Assembly: GCA_022376925.1 (NCBI GenBank)
Contig: JAIOJX010000005.1
Span: forward strand, 15,838,501-15,902,500
Origin: Tragulus kanchil
Taxonomy: Eukaryota > Chordata > Mammalia > Artiodactyla > Tragulidae
DNA length: 64,000 nucleotides
Direction of reading: 5' to 3'
This document shows, piece after piece, positions 46,305 to 57,489 of this stretch; the stretch's first letter is position 1; every line of letters begins with the position of its first letter. The position numbers and the translations under genes are program-made. Under the pieces are notes generated by a model. It had not been told where the DNA came from. It worked only from the letters and a program-made list of their open reading frames with translations, and did no database searches.

Positions 46305-47247
46305 GTAAGAAAGGAAACTTGGTCTTTGGGATTATTCACCAGTGTTCTCAGAAATCTGTTGCTTGGAATGAAGTCATCTTGTGATGAGATTTCAAGATGA
46401 GCTCTTTCCCTGAGAAGTGTCTCAGAATGGGTACATTATTAACAAACTATTATTATTATTATTATTAACAAACTATTATTATTAACAAACAAACCACAGA
46501 AGCATGTTTGAAGGGATTTTTAGTTATTTATCCCCTGAGAATCTTCCAGGTATGGCTGGAGTTAGTGTGTATGAGTTTTGATTTCTCTTTTGGTAGAAGG
46601 CATGTGATCCCCGGTTCTCTGTATGTAGGAAGTCATGGATTTTGTCCACAGCCATTTGCTTAGGATCATAACTGCCTATACTTGATACACCTTGTTCTTC
46701 TTGTTATGAAGAGGCACAGAAATGATTTTCTTAGCTAACTCAATTGCCAGCTCATGAGCTGTGCCAGTCATATCAAAAGAGAGACAGCAGTGGAAACAAC
46801 AGCCCTTCAGTGTAGTAGCTGCTAAAATTCATGCTTACTAGAGGAAAAGAGCTGATCTTTCAGTACTGGATACTCTGAAAAAAAAAAAAAAAAAAACCAG
46901 TACCAAGATTGAGATTTTGCTCTGATGAGAAGCAATGCACTCTGTACCTTGTAGCATGGAGAGTTTTTTTTATAGCAGTGGCAGGGTCCAGAGCGAGAGA
47001 CCTTTGTGTTTGATCCCTTGCTTTGCTTGAGGCTATGGCTGTTTTGCATCAGCACGAACAGAAATACCAGTGTTGTCCAGTTGGCTTAATTGCCCAATGT
47101 CCTCAGAGCCTGGAGGGCTGTTCTCCAGGGACAGAAACACTACCAGTGTGGTGCTCTGCTTGAGTCTCAGACTAAACACATCAAGAAGAGGAAGAGCTAG
47201 CACGTGTGGCCGGCACGTGCCCACTGAGCCGGTACCTGCTCCATTTC

Positions 47248-48169
47248 CACGGCCATGCAGCAAGGTCCCCGGAAATCACAGGACCATGTAAAGAGCCCAG
47301 AGGAGAGATGGATTGAGTTCTGATGCTGACACGTGGGCTCTTTGTGACTTGATGCAAGTCACTCTGCTTCTATGAATCCGTTGCTCTATAAAAATAGAAA
47401 GGGGGTGGAATGAAAATGGTTCCTGGCCCACTGCTGTCTAGGGTTATCATGAGCATCAAGTCCAACCAGAGGTCTGACCACACGTTGTGAACCTTATGTC
47501 TCCTTGTACTGAGTGGTAGTTCTGATGAATAGTAGTTTAAATGCAGTTCAGTGCCCTGGCTCACCCAGGCCCCTCTCCACCTCAGTTTGCTGTATTGACT
47601 TTCTCAGGCCCCTTGGGTCTGTAAGCCTTGCTGGGCTGTTCGTGCATTTGAATCAGGTCTTTTCAAGGATATTGGGTGGGCATTTTATGAAAGTATTGAT
47701 GATTGACTCTCTCCCATCCCCATTGATCTGTTGATTGGCACAGATCATTGTATAGATGATCTCTGCCCCCTGATACCTTTTATTCAGACAGCTCAGAGAA
47801 TGAACGGCTAATTTGGCAAGACAATGAATTCAATCAGCTATGGAGAATACAATTATGTAATTCACTCAAAGCCAAAGATAAATAAATTAAGGTTCTTTGA
47901 GTTATCTGAACAATGAAAAATCTGCATCTCTCCCATTTTTACCCCCACCCTGTTATTGAGGTGTGAAGTAAGTACAGGAAGCAAAGAGTTTGCTCCCCTA
48001 TCCATCAGGAGCCCTGGGAATTCAGTGGATGAGCACAAAGTTGAGTTTAGAAGAGCATCATTCACCTGTTTAATTATATTCAGCCCACTTGACCCATAGC
48101 TCTGGTTGGTGTAAATCACTCAGCCTTCTTGATCCTTGCCCTACACTTTCTTGTTCATTTTGTTTCTAG
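47248..48169. other. RNF144B intron, nothing recognised
   Basis: Unique intronic sequence up to the RING2 exon acceptor. Confidence 0.4.
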
Positions 48170-48314
48170 GACCCTCTTCGGGACAGAGGCAGAAGCACCC
48201 ATTAAGCAGTGCCCAGTGTGCCGGGTTTATATTGAGCGCAACGAAGGCTGTGCTCAGATGATGTGTAAGAACTGCAAGCACACGTTTTGCTGGTACTGCC
48301 TCCAGAACCTGGAC
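48170..48314 (+). CDS. RNF144B: RNF144B coding exon, catalytic RING2
   Basis: This 145-nt exon completes a Gly codon and encodes [17 protein letters not shown] through NLD, about residues 179-227. It contains the RING2 (Rcat) domain: zinc-binding CPVC, then [10 protein letters not shown] with the catalytic cysteine (the Cys after Glu-Gly, about residue 206 by my count), then [12 protein letters not shown]. In RBR ligases ubiquitin passes from the E2 to this cysteine before reaching the substrate. All the expected cysteines and the histidine are intact. The acceptor is TTGTTTCTAG and the donor GTAAGTGCC. Phase is 2 on entry and 0 on exit. The exon is single copy here. Confidence 0.97.
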
Positions 48315-49039
48315 GTAAGTGCCACCCGGAAGAGCCTCCTGGTGGTGTCCTTCTCCATCCCTTGTCTATGTGACAGCCCATAGCTGATGGGCTTTCCTGT
48401 GAAAATATGGAGCCTGTTTTCGTTCTGACATCCTGAGCCTGCTACTTCACATACCTCTCTTTGAGTACTTTGTGTCACCTTAACTTGAAAGGCAAGCTTT
48501 TGTTTTAGGGACATTTCCTGCTTTGAGGGCATTGTCCCATTCTATTATGTAAAGGGCTGTTAGTGGAATAGTTTGATTTTGCTCTTGTGACCAGTTATTG
48601 CAGACTTGTGGCAGAAAGCAACAGAAATGTATTATCATCTGTTCTGTCCATTTGGAGTCTGACATGGGTCTCCCGGTCTTAAAGTCAAGTTGTCTTCAGG
48701 ACTGTGTTCTTTCTGGGGACTCTTGGAGAAGATCCATTTCTTTGCCTATTGTGGCTTCTAGAGACTGCCTACATTCCTTGGTTTATGGCCCCTTTTTCAT
48801 CTTCAGAGGCAGAAGCATCACTTTTCTCCATCCTTCTTCCATATAAGTTTCCAGAGCCATTTCCTCTGACAGCAGCTGAGAAAACGTCTCTGCTCTTAAG
48901 GACCCAAGTGATTAGATTGGGCCCATTTCGGTAACACAGGCTAATACCTTGTTTCAAGGTCTTAAATTCACACTGGAAAATCCCTTCTGCCATGTAAGGT
49001 AACATATTCATATGTTTTTGGGAATAGGCCATTGGCATC
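48315..49039. other. RNF144B intron, nothing recognised
   Basis: Unique sequence with no repeat recognised before the Bov-tA at 49040. Confidence 0.4.
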
Positions 49040-49180
49040 TTTAGGAGAGATTCCCTGGAGTAGGTAATGGCAACCCACTCCAGTATTCTTGCCTGGAAAA
49101 TTCCATGGACAGAGGAGCCTGGCGGGCTACAGTCCATAGGGTCACTAAGAGTTGGACATAACTGAGCAGCCGAGCACAGC
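49040..49180 (+). repeat. Bov-tA SINE, plus, head missing (partial second copy 50331-50392)
   Basis: GGTAATGGCAACCCACTCC, TATTCTTGCCTGGAAAATTCC and GGCGGGCTACAGTCCATAGG. The left edge of duplication 11 falls within it. Confidence 0.9.
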
Positions 49181-49274
49181 ACATCTTTAGGGGAGCAGTT
49201 ACTCTGCCTATCACAATTAGATTGCCTTTTTCTTTTGGAATTTAAGGAGAAAAGTCATTCAAATTGGTAGTGTT

Positions 49275-49522
49275 GGGCTTTCCTGGTGGTCCAGTGGGTA
49301 AAGAGTCTGCCTTGCAGTGCAGGGGGGGCACCGGGTTCGATCCTTGGCCTGGGAAGATCCCACATCCCGTGGAGAGGCTGGACCAGTGTGTCCAATTATG
49401 AGCCAGCACTCTGGAGCGCGTGTGCCCAGAGCCAGTGCTCTGCAACAAGAGAGGTCACTGCAATGGGAGGCCCACACAGGCTGAAGAGTAAAGATGGATG
49501 AAAATAAATAAATAAAAAACCA
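49275..49522 (+). repeat. tRNA-Glu SINE (first of a head-to-tail pair; second copy 50487-50734)
   Basis: GGGCTTTCCTGGTGGTCC head, GTCCAATTATGAGCCAGC body and an AAAATAAATAAATAAAAAAC tail, interrupted by the next SINE. Confidence 0.93.
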
Positions 49523-49523
49523 A

Positions 49524-49823
49524 GGGCTTCCCTGGTGGTCCAGTGGGTGGAGAGTCCTCCTTGCAATGCAAGGAACACCGGTTCAATCCCTGGCCTGGGA
49601 AGATCCCACGTGCTGCAGAGCAGCTGGACCAGTGTGTCCAATTACAAGCCAGTGCTCTGGAGCACATGTGCCCAGAGCCGGTGCTCTGCAATGAGAAAGG
49701 CCCCTGCAATGGGAGGCCCACATAAGCTGAAGAATAAAGATGGATGAAAAGAAATGAATAAAAAAATCAATTAAAGAGGCCAAAATTAAAAAAATAAAAG
49801 AGGCCAAAATTGTAAAAAATAAT
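49524..49823 (+). repeat. tRNA-Glu SINE (second of the pair, type-A tail; second copy 50736-51035)
   Basis: GGGCTTCCCTGGTGGTCCAG head, then body, then two GAGGCCAAAATT blocks at the end. The first block belongs to this SINE. The second is probably the displaced tail of the element at 49275, so this SINE landed in its neighbour's tail. Confidence 0.9.
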
Positions 49824-51454
49824 ATTGTTAAATAAAGATTGGCGGTATCTCTTAATTATAATCTCATTCATCGGCGTGACAGCAGGATTGTTACTGCCCC
49901 CTTGGGGTTCCATTCTCATGGAAAGGATCTGGTCTAATTATTCTTTGCCCCCAGTATTTGTGAAGTATGTCTTCTCACGTTCAGGTGCAACTCCATTCAA
50001 TCCAGTGCTGATGCTAACGGTAACCTCAGAGTTAAAAGGTCATGTGAAGGATTGGTGAGAATGCTGTTGTTTTGGATTCTAGTGTTTTACAGTTTGCAGT
50101 GACATATGCCCTATAGATATTCCCTGTTTTGGCAATTTGGAGCTTTAAAATATGTTCATACCATTTATAAGCCCTCAGTCACGGTTGGATGGATGGCCAT
50201 GGTTTTTACAACTTTTTGTTTTAATTGCTTAGTTTGCTTCAGTTCAGTTTGTGTCAGTCTTTGGTATGACACACACTCAGAATGAGTGCAGGTAACCTGG
50301 CCTGCATGCTGGCCACCACGTGCCTGGAAACTGGCGGGCTACAGTCCATAGGGTCACTAAGAGTTAGACATAACGGAGCAGCCGAGCACAGCACATCTTT
50401 AGGGGAGCAGTTACTCTGCCTATCACAATTAGATTGCCTTTTTCTTTTGGAATTTAAGGAGAAAAGTCATTCAAATTGGTAGTGTTGGGCTTTCCTGGTG
50501 GTCCAGTGGGTAAAGAGTCTGCCTTGCAGTGCAGGGGGGGCACCGGGTTCGATCCTTGGCCTGGGAAGATCCCACATCCCGTGGAGAGGCTGGACCAGTG
50601 TGTCCAATTATGAGCCAGCACTCTGGAGCGCGTGTGCCCAGAGCCAGTGCTCTGCAACAAGAGAGGTCACTGCAATGGGAGGCCCACACAGGCTGAAGAG
50701 TAAAGATGGATGAAAATAAATAAATAAAAAACCAAGGGCTTCCCTGGTGGTCCAGTGGGTGGAGAGTCCTCCTTGCAATGCAAGGAACACCGGTTCAATC
50801 CCTGGCCTGGGAAGATCCCACGTGCTGCAGAGCAGCTGGACCAGTGTGTCCAATTACAAGCCAGTGCTCTGGAGCACATGTGCCCAGAGCCGGTGCTCTG
50901 CAATGAGAAAGGCCCCTGCAATGGGAGGCCCACATAAGCTGAAGAATAAAGATGGATGAAAAGAAATGAATAAAAAAATCAATTAAAGAGGCCAAAATTA
51001 AAAAAATAAAAGAGGCCAAAATTGTAAAAAATAATATTGTTAAATAAAGATTGGCGGTATCTCTTAATTATAATCTCATTCATCGGCGTGACAGCAGGAT
51101 TGTTACTGCCCCCTTGGGGTTCCATTCTCATGGAAAGGATCTGGTCTAATTATTCTTTGCCCCCAGTATTTGTGAAGTATGTCTTCTCACGTTCAGGTGC
51201 AACTCCATTCAATCCAGTGCTGATGCTAACGGTAACCTCAGAGTTAAAAGGTCATGTGAAGGATTGGTGAGAATGCTGTTGTTTTGGATTCTAGTGTTTT
51301 ACAGTTTGCAGTGACATATGCCCTATAGATATTCCCTGTTTTGGCAATTTGGAGCTTTAAAATATGTTCATACCATTTATAAGCCCTCAGTCACGGTTGG
51401 ATGGATGGCCATGGTTTTTACAACTTTTTGTTTTAATTGCTTAGTTTGCTTCAG

Positions 51455-53818
51455 TTCAGTTTGTGTCAGTCTTTGGTATGACACACACTCAGAATGAGTG
51501 CAGGTAACCTGGCCTGCATGCTGGCCACCACGTGCCTGGTTTTTAACTGAAAATTAGATCCGTTATTTAGGCTGACATCTATGAGTAAGACTCTTAATCC
51601 GCTTGATGTCAGGGTTTCCGGAATACATATGCCTTGGAGAGGAGAAATTTGACCTTTTAGACTCTAGAATCTCTGCGGGTCAGGTTGATAGACAGGTTTT
51701 CATTCTTTTAAGAAATTCTATTTAATATAGCCCCTTGAATTACAATTATGTTTGCTATTTGAGGCCTCTCCAAATTCCCACCTAGAGTACTCTGGATGAA
51801 GGTATGAGTCATGATTGCGCTCTCCTCATGCTTTACAAATTATGGAAATCTTTGTTCTCCTTCAGGTTTGACTAGCCTATTAATTGGATTCACGTCCACA
51901 AGGAGGTTGAGTCCATGAGGCTCTCTTCAGGAGGCAAGGCATAAGGGGATAAACATGTGTGCCAGATCGCTCCATCCTTTGGCTGAAATGTGTTTGGGGT
52001 ATGGCGTTGCAAAGAACACAGTGTTCTGTCTGTTGTGTCGGGTGCACGAGGTGAAATGGTACAGATGTGAAATTGCTAGATACACAACATCGTCTTCTGG
52101 TCTTTGTGTTTTGAGGTCTCATTTTCTCGGATTTTAGCCAGGGGCATTGGCTTGTGGGTCATGATGTTTTTCTGTAGACAGGTATTCCATGTCAGATGAT
52201 GGGGCTGATCTTTTGTTTATAGGAAAGTTTTAGAGTGTGAGTCTGGGAGGAGAAGGGGGATTGTCCACCAGCCAAGCCTGAGACAGACATCCAAAAGAGC
52301 TGATTTTGAGTTTTGCTATGGGGAATTGGATTTGTTCCTGCCTTGAGTCTCATCTCTGCTGTTTCAGAGGATGAGATGGTCTTCATCCTCTGCTCTGGGA
52401 ACCTCAGAGACTTGTGCCCTTCGATTCTATCTTCTCTCTCCTGTGACTTCAGCTTCCATTCTCTGCTGTCTAACCTACCCAAGGATTAAACTGTGTCCCA
52501 TTTAAAAACAAGTAACACTTTACTCAAGCCAGCGTTTTTTCTTTGCTGCCATTTTATTTCTCTCCTTCCTTTAGAAGCCAAGCCTCAAAACCTGGAGGGT
52601 GGGACAGGTGGGACAGATCAAGAGTTAAAGCTTAGATTCAGTTTGTGTCAGTCTTTGGTATGACACACACTCAGAATGAGTGCAGGTAACCTGGCCTGCA
52701 TGCTGGCCACCACGTGCCTGGTTTTTAACTGAAAATTAGATCCGTTATTTAGGCTGACATCTATGAGTAAGACTCTTAATCCGCTTGATGTCAGGGTTTC
52801 CGGAATACATATGCCTTGGAGAGGAGAAATTTGACCTTTTAGACTCTAGAATCTCTGCGGGTCAGGTTGATAGACAGGTTTTCATTCTTTTAAGAAATTC
52901 TATTTAATATAGCCCCTTGAATTACAATTATGTTTGCTATTTGAGGCCTCTCCAAATTCCCACCTAGAGTACTCTGGATGAAGGTATGAGTCATGATTGC
53001 GCTCTCCTCATGCTTTACAAATTATGGAAATCTTTGTTCTCCTTCAGGTTTGACTAGCCTATTAATTGGATTCACGTCCACAAGGAGGTTGAGTCCATGA
53101 GGCTCTCTTCAGGAGGCAAGGCATAAGGGGATAAACATGTGTGCCAGATCGCTCCATCCTTTGGCTGAAATGTGTTTGGGGTATGGCGTTGCAAAGAACA
53201 CAGTGTTCTGTCTGTTGTGTCGGGTGCACGAGGTGAAATGGTACAGATGTGAAATTGCTAGATACACAACATCGTCTTCTGGTCTTTGTGTTTTGAGGTC
53301 TCATTTTCTCGGATTTTAGCCAGGGGCATTGGCTTGTGGGTCATGATGTTTTTCTGTAGACAGGTATTCCATGTCAGATGATGGGGCTGATCTTTTGTTT
53401 ATAGGAAAGTTTTAGAGTGTGAGTCTGGGAGGAGAAGGGGGATTGTCCACCAGCCAAGCCTGAGACAGACATCCAAAAGAGCTGATTTTGAGTTTTGCTA
53501 TGGGGAATTGGATTTGTTCCTGCCTTGAGTCTCATCTCTGCTGTTTCAGAGGATGAGATGGTCTTCATCCTCTGCTCTGGGAACCTCAGAGACTTGTGCC
53601 CTTCGATTCTATCTTCTCTCTCCTGTGACTTCAGCTTCCATTCTCTGCTGTCTAACCTACCCAAGGATTAAACTGTGTCCCATTTAAAAACAAGTAACAC
53701 TTTACTCAAGCCAGCGTTTTTTCTTTGCTGCCATTTTATTTCTCTCCTTCCTTTAGAAGCCAAGCCTCAAAACCTGGAGGGGTGGGACTGGGAGGGAGGT
53801 TCAGGTGGGACAGATCAA
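51455..53818 (+). repeat. Tandem duplication 12 (51455-52636 / 52637-53818)
   Basis: Offset 1182 bases, starting TTCAGTTTGTGTCAGTC. It overlaps the end of duplication 11 by about 85 bases, so that short segment appears three times (about 50243, 51455, 52637). The right end of copy 1 lacks GACTGGGAGGGAGGTTC. Most likely an assembly overlap. Confidence 0.95.
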
Positions 53819-55801
53819 GAGTATACCTATGACTGATTTAAGTTTATGTATAGCTGTAAACAACAAAACTATGTAAAAGTAAAATAAAAATAATTATAAA
53901 AAAAGATATTTGGAAAACATAAAAATAGAATTAAATCATATAAGCTATTTTTTTTTCCTACTGGTATTTCACAATGTAAGGAATCCTGTTGATTGACCAT
54001 AGAAATAAAATGAATAAAAATGTTCATTAGTGAAAAAAGAAAAAAAGAGCATAATCGCCTCTAGCTGTTGACCTCCAGTCATTGCAATGACTCAGCTGGC
54101 CACTTGGTCACACCCTGACTGTGTTCTCTCAAGGCTTTGAGAGATTCCTTTAGGGTAAATCCAATGGTTACTTTAGTCCTTATCTTGCCTGGAGCCTCTG
54201 CTGCCTTCTACATCTTGATCACCTCCCTCTGATTTCCTTTGTTTTGTCCACTGCTCACTTTTTCCACGTTCTTCCTTGACCTACTCTTTTAAAATTTTTT
54301 TTCTCCCAAATGCAAGTCTTGTCGCCAAGTCTTCTTCCCAGAATCCAGGTCTGTGTAATCAGCTGCCTTTTGAACAGCACTGCTTGAATGTCTCAAGTAT
54401 GTCTCAAGTTCGACATGTCCAAACCTTGACCATCATCTTCCCAACAGAATCTATCTCTGTGTTGTCACTTCCCTTAACAAAGCCACTGTCTTCTACCCAG
54501 TGCTTGTCCCTCATCTGGGATTTCTTCTCGCCGTTTCCCCATCTAGTTAGCTGCCTAGTTAATTCTGCATGACTGTATTTACCTCTTGCCTGTCTCAGCC
54601 ACTGGTATGTTACCTCAGCGGTTTTACTACAGAGCCTTTTAACTGTCTCATTCAAGGTCTTTTCGTTCTATTCTGCTAGAGTTACCTTTCAGAGTTAATC
54701 AGGTCACTTCTCTCTCCTGTGACTTCAGCTTCCATTCTCTGCTGTCTAACCTACCCAAGGATTAAACTGTGTCCCATTTAAAAACAAGTAACACTTTACT
54801 CAAGCCAGCGTTTTTTCTTTGCTGCCATTTTATTTCTCTCCTTCCTTTAGAAGCCAAGCCTCAAAACCTGGAGGGGTGGGACTGGGAGGGAGGTTCAGGT
54901 GGGACAGATCAAGAGTATACCTATGACTGATTTAAGTTTATGTATAGCTGTAAACAACAAAACTATGTAAAAGTAAAATAAAAATAATTATAAAAAAAGA
55001 TATTTGGAAAACATAAAAATAGAATTAAATCATATAAGCTATTTTTTTTTTCCTACTGGTATTTCACAATGTAAGGAATCCTGTTGATTGACCATAGAAA
55101 TAAAATGAATAAAAATGTTCATTAGTGAAAAAAGAAAAAAAGAGCATAATCGCCTCTAGCTGTTGACCTCCAGTCATTGCAATGACTCAGCTGGCCACTT
55201 GGTCACACCCTGACTGTGTTCTCTCAAGGCTTTGAGAGATTCCTTTAGGGTAAATCCAATGGTTACTTTAGTCCTTATCTTGCCTGGAGCCTCTGCTGCC
55301 TTCTACATCTTGATCACCTCCCTCTGATTTCCTTTGTTTTGTCCACTGCTCACTTTTTCCACGTTCTTCCTTGACCTACTCTTTTAAAATTTTTTTTCTC
55401 CCAAATGCAAGTCTTGTCGCCAAGTCTTCTTCCCAGAATCCAGGTCTGTGTAATCAGCTGCCTTTTGAACAGCACTGCTTGAATGTCTCAAGTATGTCTC
55501 AAGTTCGACATGTCCAAACCTTGACCATCATCTTCCCAACAGAATCTATCTCTGTGTTGTCACTTCCCTTAACAAAGCCACTGTCTTCTACCCAGTGCTT
55601 GTCCCTCATCTGGGATTTCTTCTCGCCGTTTCCCCATCTAGTTAGCTGCCTAGTTAATTCTGCATGACTGTATTTACCTCTTGCCTGTCTCAGCCACTGG
55701 TATGTTACCTCAGCGGTTTTACTACAGAGCCTTTTAACTGTCTCATTCAAGGTCTTTTCGTTCTATTCTGCTAGAGTTACCTTTCAGAGTTAATCAGGTC
55801 A
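53613..55801 (+). repeat. Tandem duplication 13 (53613-54706 / 54707-55801)
   Basis: Offset 1094 bases, starting CTTCTCTCTCCTGTGAC. It overlaps duplication 12 by about 200 bases, so that stretch is present three times (about 52431, 53613, 54707). The right junction resolves to AATCAGGTCAGGC in copy 2. Most likely an assembly overlap. Confidence 0.95.
53775..53912 (+). mobile_element. L1 3' terminus, plus (second copy about 54869-55007)
   Basis: GTGGGACTGGGAGGGAGGTT, GTATACCTATGACTGATTT and GTAAACAACAAAACTATG, followed by an A-rich tail. Matches ruminant L1 3' ends. Confidence 0.75.
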
Positions 55802-56032
55802 GGCTTTTAATCTTGTTTACAACCAATAAAGAGTCTCAAGGACTATAATCTGTTTTCATTTGAGGATTATATAGAGATGTCTTCTAAGAATCGTCAGCTT
55901 GGAGTTGCTAGAGGCCGTCATTAATTTCATTGGAAAGAACCTTTGCTTCCACTGAGGTGATTTGATGGGATTAGTATCCATCTCTCAATTCAAAAGTGCG
56001 TGTTTACCAAAACCTCTCTCTTTGCTTTTCAG
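55802..56032. other. RNF144B intron end, unique
   Basis: Short unique intronic piece leading to the acceptor TTTGCTTTTCAG. Confidence 0.5.
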
Positions 56033-56122
56033 AATGACATTTTCCTCAGACACTATGACAAAGGGCCATGTAGGAATAAGCTTGGCCACTCGAGAGCCTC
56101 AGTGATGTGGAACCGAACACAG
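56033..56122 (+). CDS. RNF144B: RNF144B coding exon, RING2-to-membrane linker
   Basis: This 90-nt exon encodes 30 residues, [20 protein letters not shown] to WNRTQ, about residues 228-257. It joins the end of RING2 to the transmembrane helix. The HYDKGPC segment carries the last RING2-associated histidine and cysteine of this family. The acceptor is CTTTGCTTTTCAG and the donor GTACCCTG. Phase is 0 at both ends, continuous with NLD before and VVG after. It is single copy. Confidence 0.96.
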
Positions 56123-56857
56123 GTACCCTGACCTTCAAACAGACTTAAGATGGGTTGAAAAGCCCACCTACCGATCTTCCCCCTTCTCTTCCCTTCTTAG
56201 TTCCAGCCTGAGAGGTTCTGGGGAGCTTCTGGGCGTGAAGTTACTCCATGAGCACAGTCTTCTAGAGGAGAAGTGAAGAGGCAGAGTAACAGATTAGCCA
56301 AGTGTTGGACTGGCCACAAAGGTCATTCGGGCTTTTCTGTAATATGGAAAAAAACAAATGAGCTTTTTGGCTAACCCACTAATTAACAGTGACCAGCAGA
56401 ATAAAGGCAAAGGTGAATGCTCATTCCTTCTGAAAAAACAGAAATGGTAGAATGACTTCCCCAAAGCCCTTTGAGGCATATTTGCTATGAAAGGCAGAGC
56501 TCTAAAATCTCATAAGCTCTGTTGGGGCTTAGAACCCTCTGTATGTACTGTTTTGTGTTTATGTGGCAGGTTCAAAGGGAGTCCAGGTTTATTTTTAAGA
56601 GTGTTTCATGTTCTTTTTGAGGGCGTTGGTGTTCATAGCCTAGTAAACATTATTAACATCCCTCTGAGGGTGTTATCATTTCCTCTGAGATTGTTGAGGA
56701 AACAAGTCAAGAGGGAGCCAGCACCAAGAGTTCATGATCCCACTGAGCTTGCGCCGGAGCGTCTGGCTTGTCCCTGGTGTCTCCCGGGTTTATATCCAGT
56801 TCAGACCCTTGCTGGGCCCTGGCTGGGAGGTCTCCTAAGTGTAACTGCTTCATGTGC
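56123..56857. other. RNF144B intron, nothing recognised
   Basis: Last intron, first half. The 124-codon plus-strand open frame 56487-56861 has no recognised homology and no splice context. Confidence 0.4.
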
Positions 56858-57238
56858 TTGAGATGGTGTCTTAGTTCAAGCCACTGTAACAAATTACCCT
56901 AGAATGGGAGGCTCAAACCACAAATGTATTTCTCACCGTTCTGAAGACTGGCAGTCTGAGATCAGAGTGCCAGTGTGGTTGGGCTCTGGTGAGGACCCTC
57001 TTCATGGCTTACAGATGGCCGTCTTTTCACTATGTCCTCACATGGCAGAGGGTGGAGAGAGAAGCAGCAGACTCTCTGGTGTGTCTTCTTATAAGGCCGC
57101 TCATCCCATCACGAGGACTCTGCCCTCACAGCCTGATGACCTCCCAAAGGCCCCCATTTCTACACATCATCCTATTAGGGGTTCAAGTTTCAGTCTAGGA
57201 ATTTTTTGAGGCAGGGAGGGGAACCCAAACAGTCCACA
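56858..57238. repeat. Ancient mammalian interspersed repeat, family not assigned
   Basis: GTCTTAGTTCAAGCCACTGT, ATTTCTCACCGTTCTGAAG, CTATGTCCTCACATGGCAGA, CTCCCAAAGGCCCCC and a final GGGAGGGGAACCC. This order is familiar from a very common placental repeat. I cannot name the family from sequence alone. The small open frames on it are shadows. Confidence 0.65.
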
Positions 57239-57305
57239 GCTGAAGGTGGAGTGGAGACATAGAAAGACCACACTGCTGAAACAGACTTTTCTTCTACATT
57301 TCCAG

Positions 57306-57446
57306 GTGGTTGGGATTCTCGTGGGGTTGGGCATCATCGCCTTGGTGACCTCGCCCTTACTGCTTCTAGCTTCCCCGTGTATCATTTGTTGCGTCTGCAA
57401 GTCCTGCCGGGGCAAGAAGAAAAAGCACGACCCGTCCACAACCTAA
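57306..57446 (+). CDS. RNF144B: RNF144B terminal coding exon, transmembrane anchor and stop
   Basis: This segment encodes 46 residues, [20 protein letters not shown] ... [11 protein letters not shown], then TAA at 57444-57446. It is about residues 258-303. A single hydrophobic helix of about 25-30 residues is followed by a cysteine-rich patch ([10 protein letters not shown]) and a basic tail (KKKKH). This C-terminal anchor puts the ligase on intracellular membranes. The acceptor is ACATTTCCAG. The C-terminus matches RNF144B as I know it. The duplication that follows begins after the stop, so the coding end is present once. Confidence 0.97.
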
Positions 57447-57489
57447 GGAGCTCCGTTTGTGTCCGTGGGCCGCAGGTGTCTGGGTTATA

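Larger units (their letters stand above)
44925..47247 (+). repeat. Tandem duplication 10 (44925-46084 / 46085-47247), includes a coding exon
   Basis: Offset 1160 bases. Differences are a poly-A length, one C/T substitution (GGCAGGGCCCAG / GGCAGGGTCCAG), and dropped Gs at the right edge of copy 1 (GGCCGCACG / GGCCGGCACG). The IBR exon is repeated unchanged. Most likely an assembly overlap. Confidence 0.95.
49119..51539 (+). repeat. Tandem duplication 11 (49119-50330 / 50331-51539)
   Basis: Offset 1212 bases, starting at GGCGGGCTACAGTCCATAGG. Two substitutions near the left edge of copy 2 (TTAGACATAACGG against TTGGACATAACTG). Most likely an assembly overlap. Confidence 0.95.

Noticed and set aside
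54276..55750. Paired 98- and 83-codon open frames
   Set aside because: Duplicates from duplication 13 in intronic sequence. No family resemblance.
12551..57446. RNF144B as a pseudogene
   Set aside because: All six visible exons are intact with consensus splice sites and compatible phases, zinc ligands and the catalytic cysteine are present, and introns are retained. The only apparent defect is the duplicated exons, best explained by assembly.
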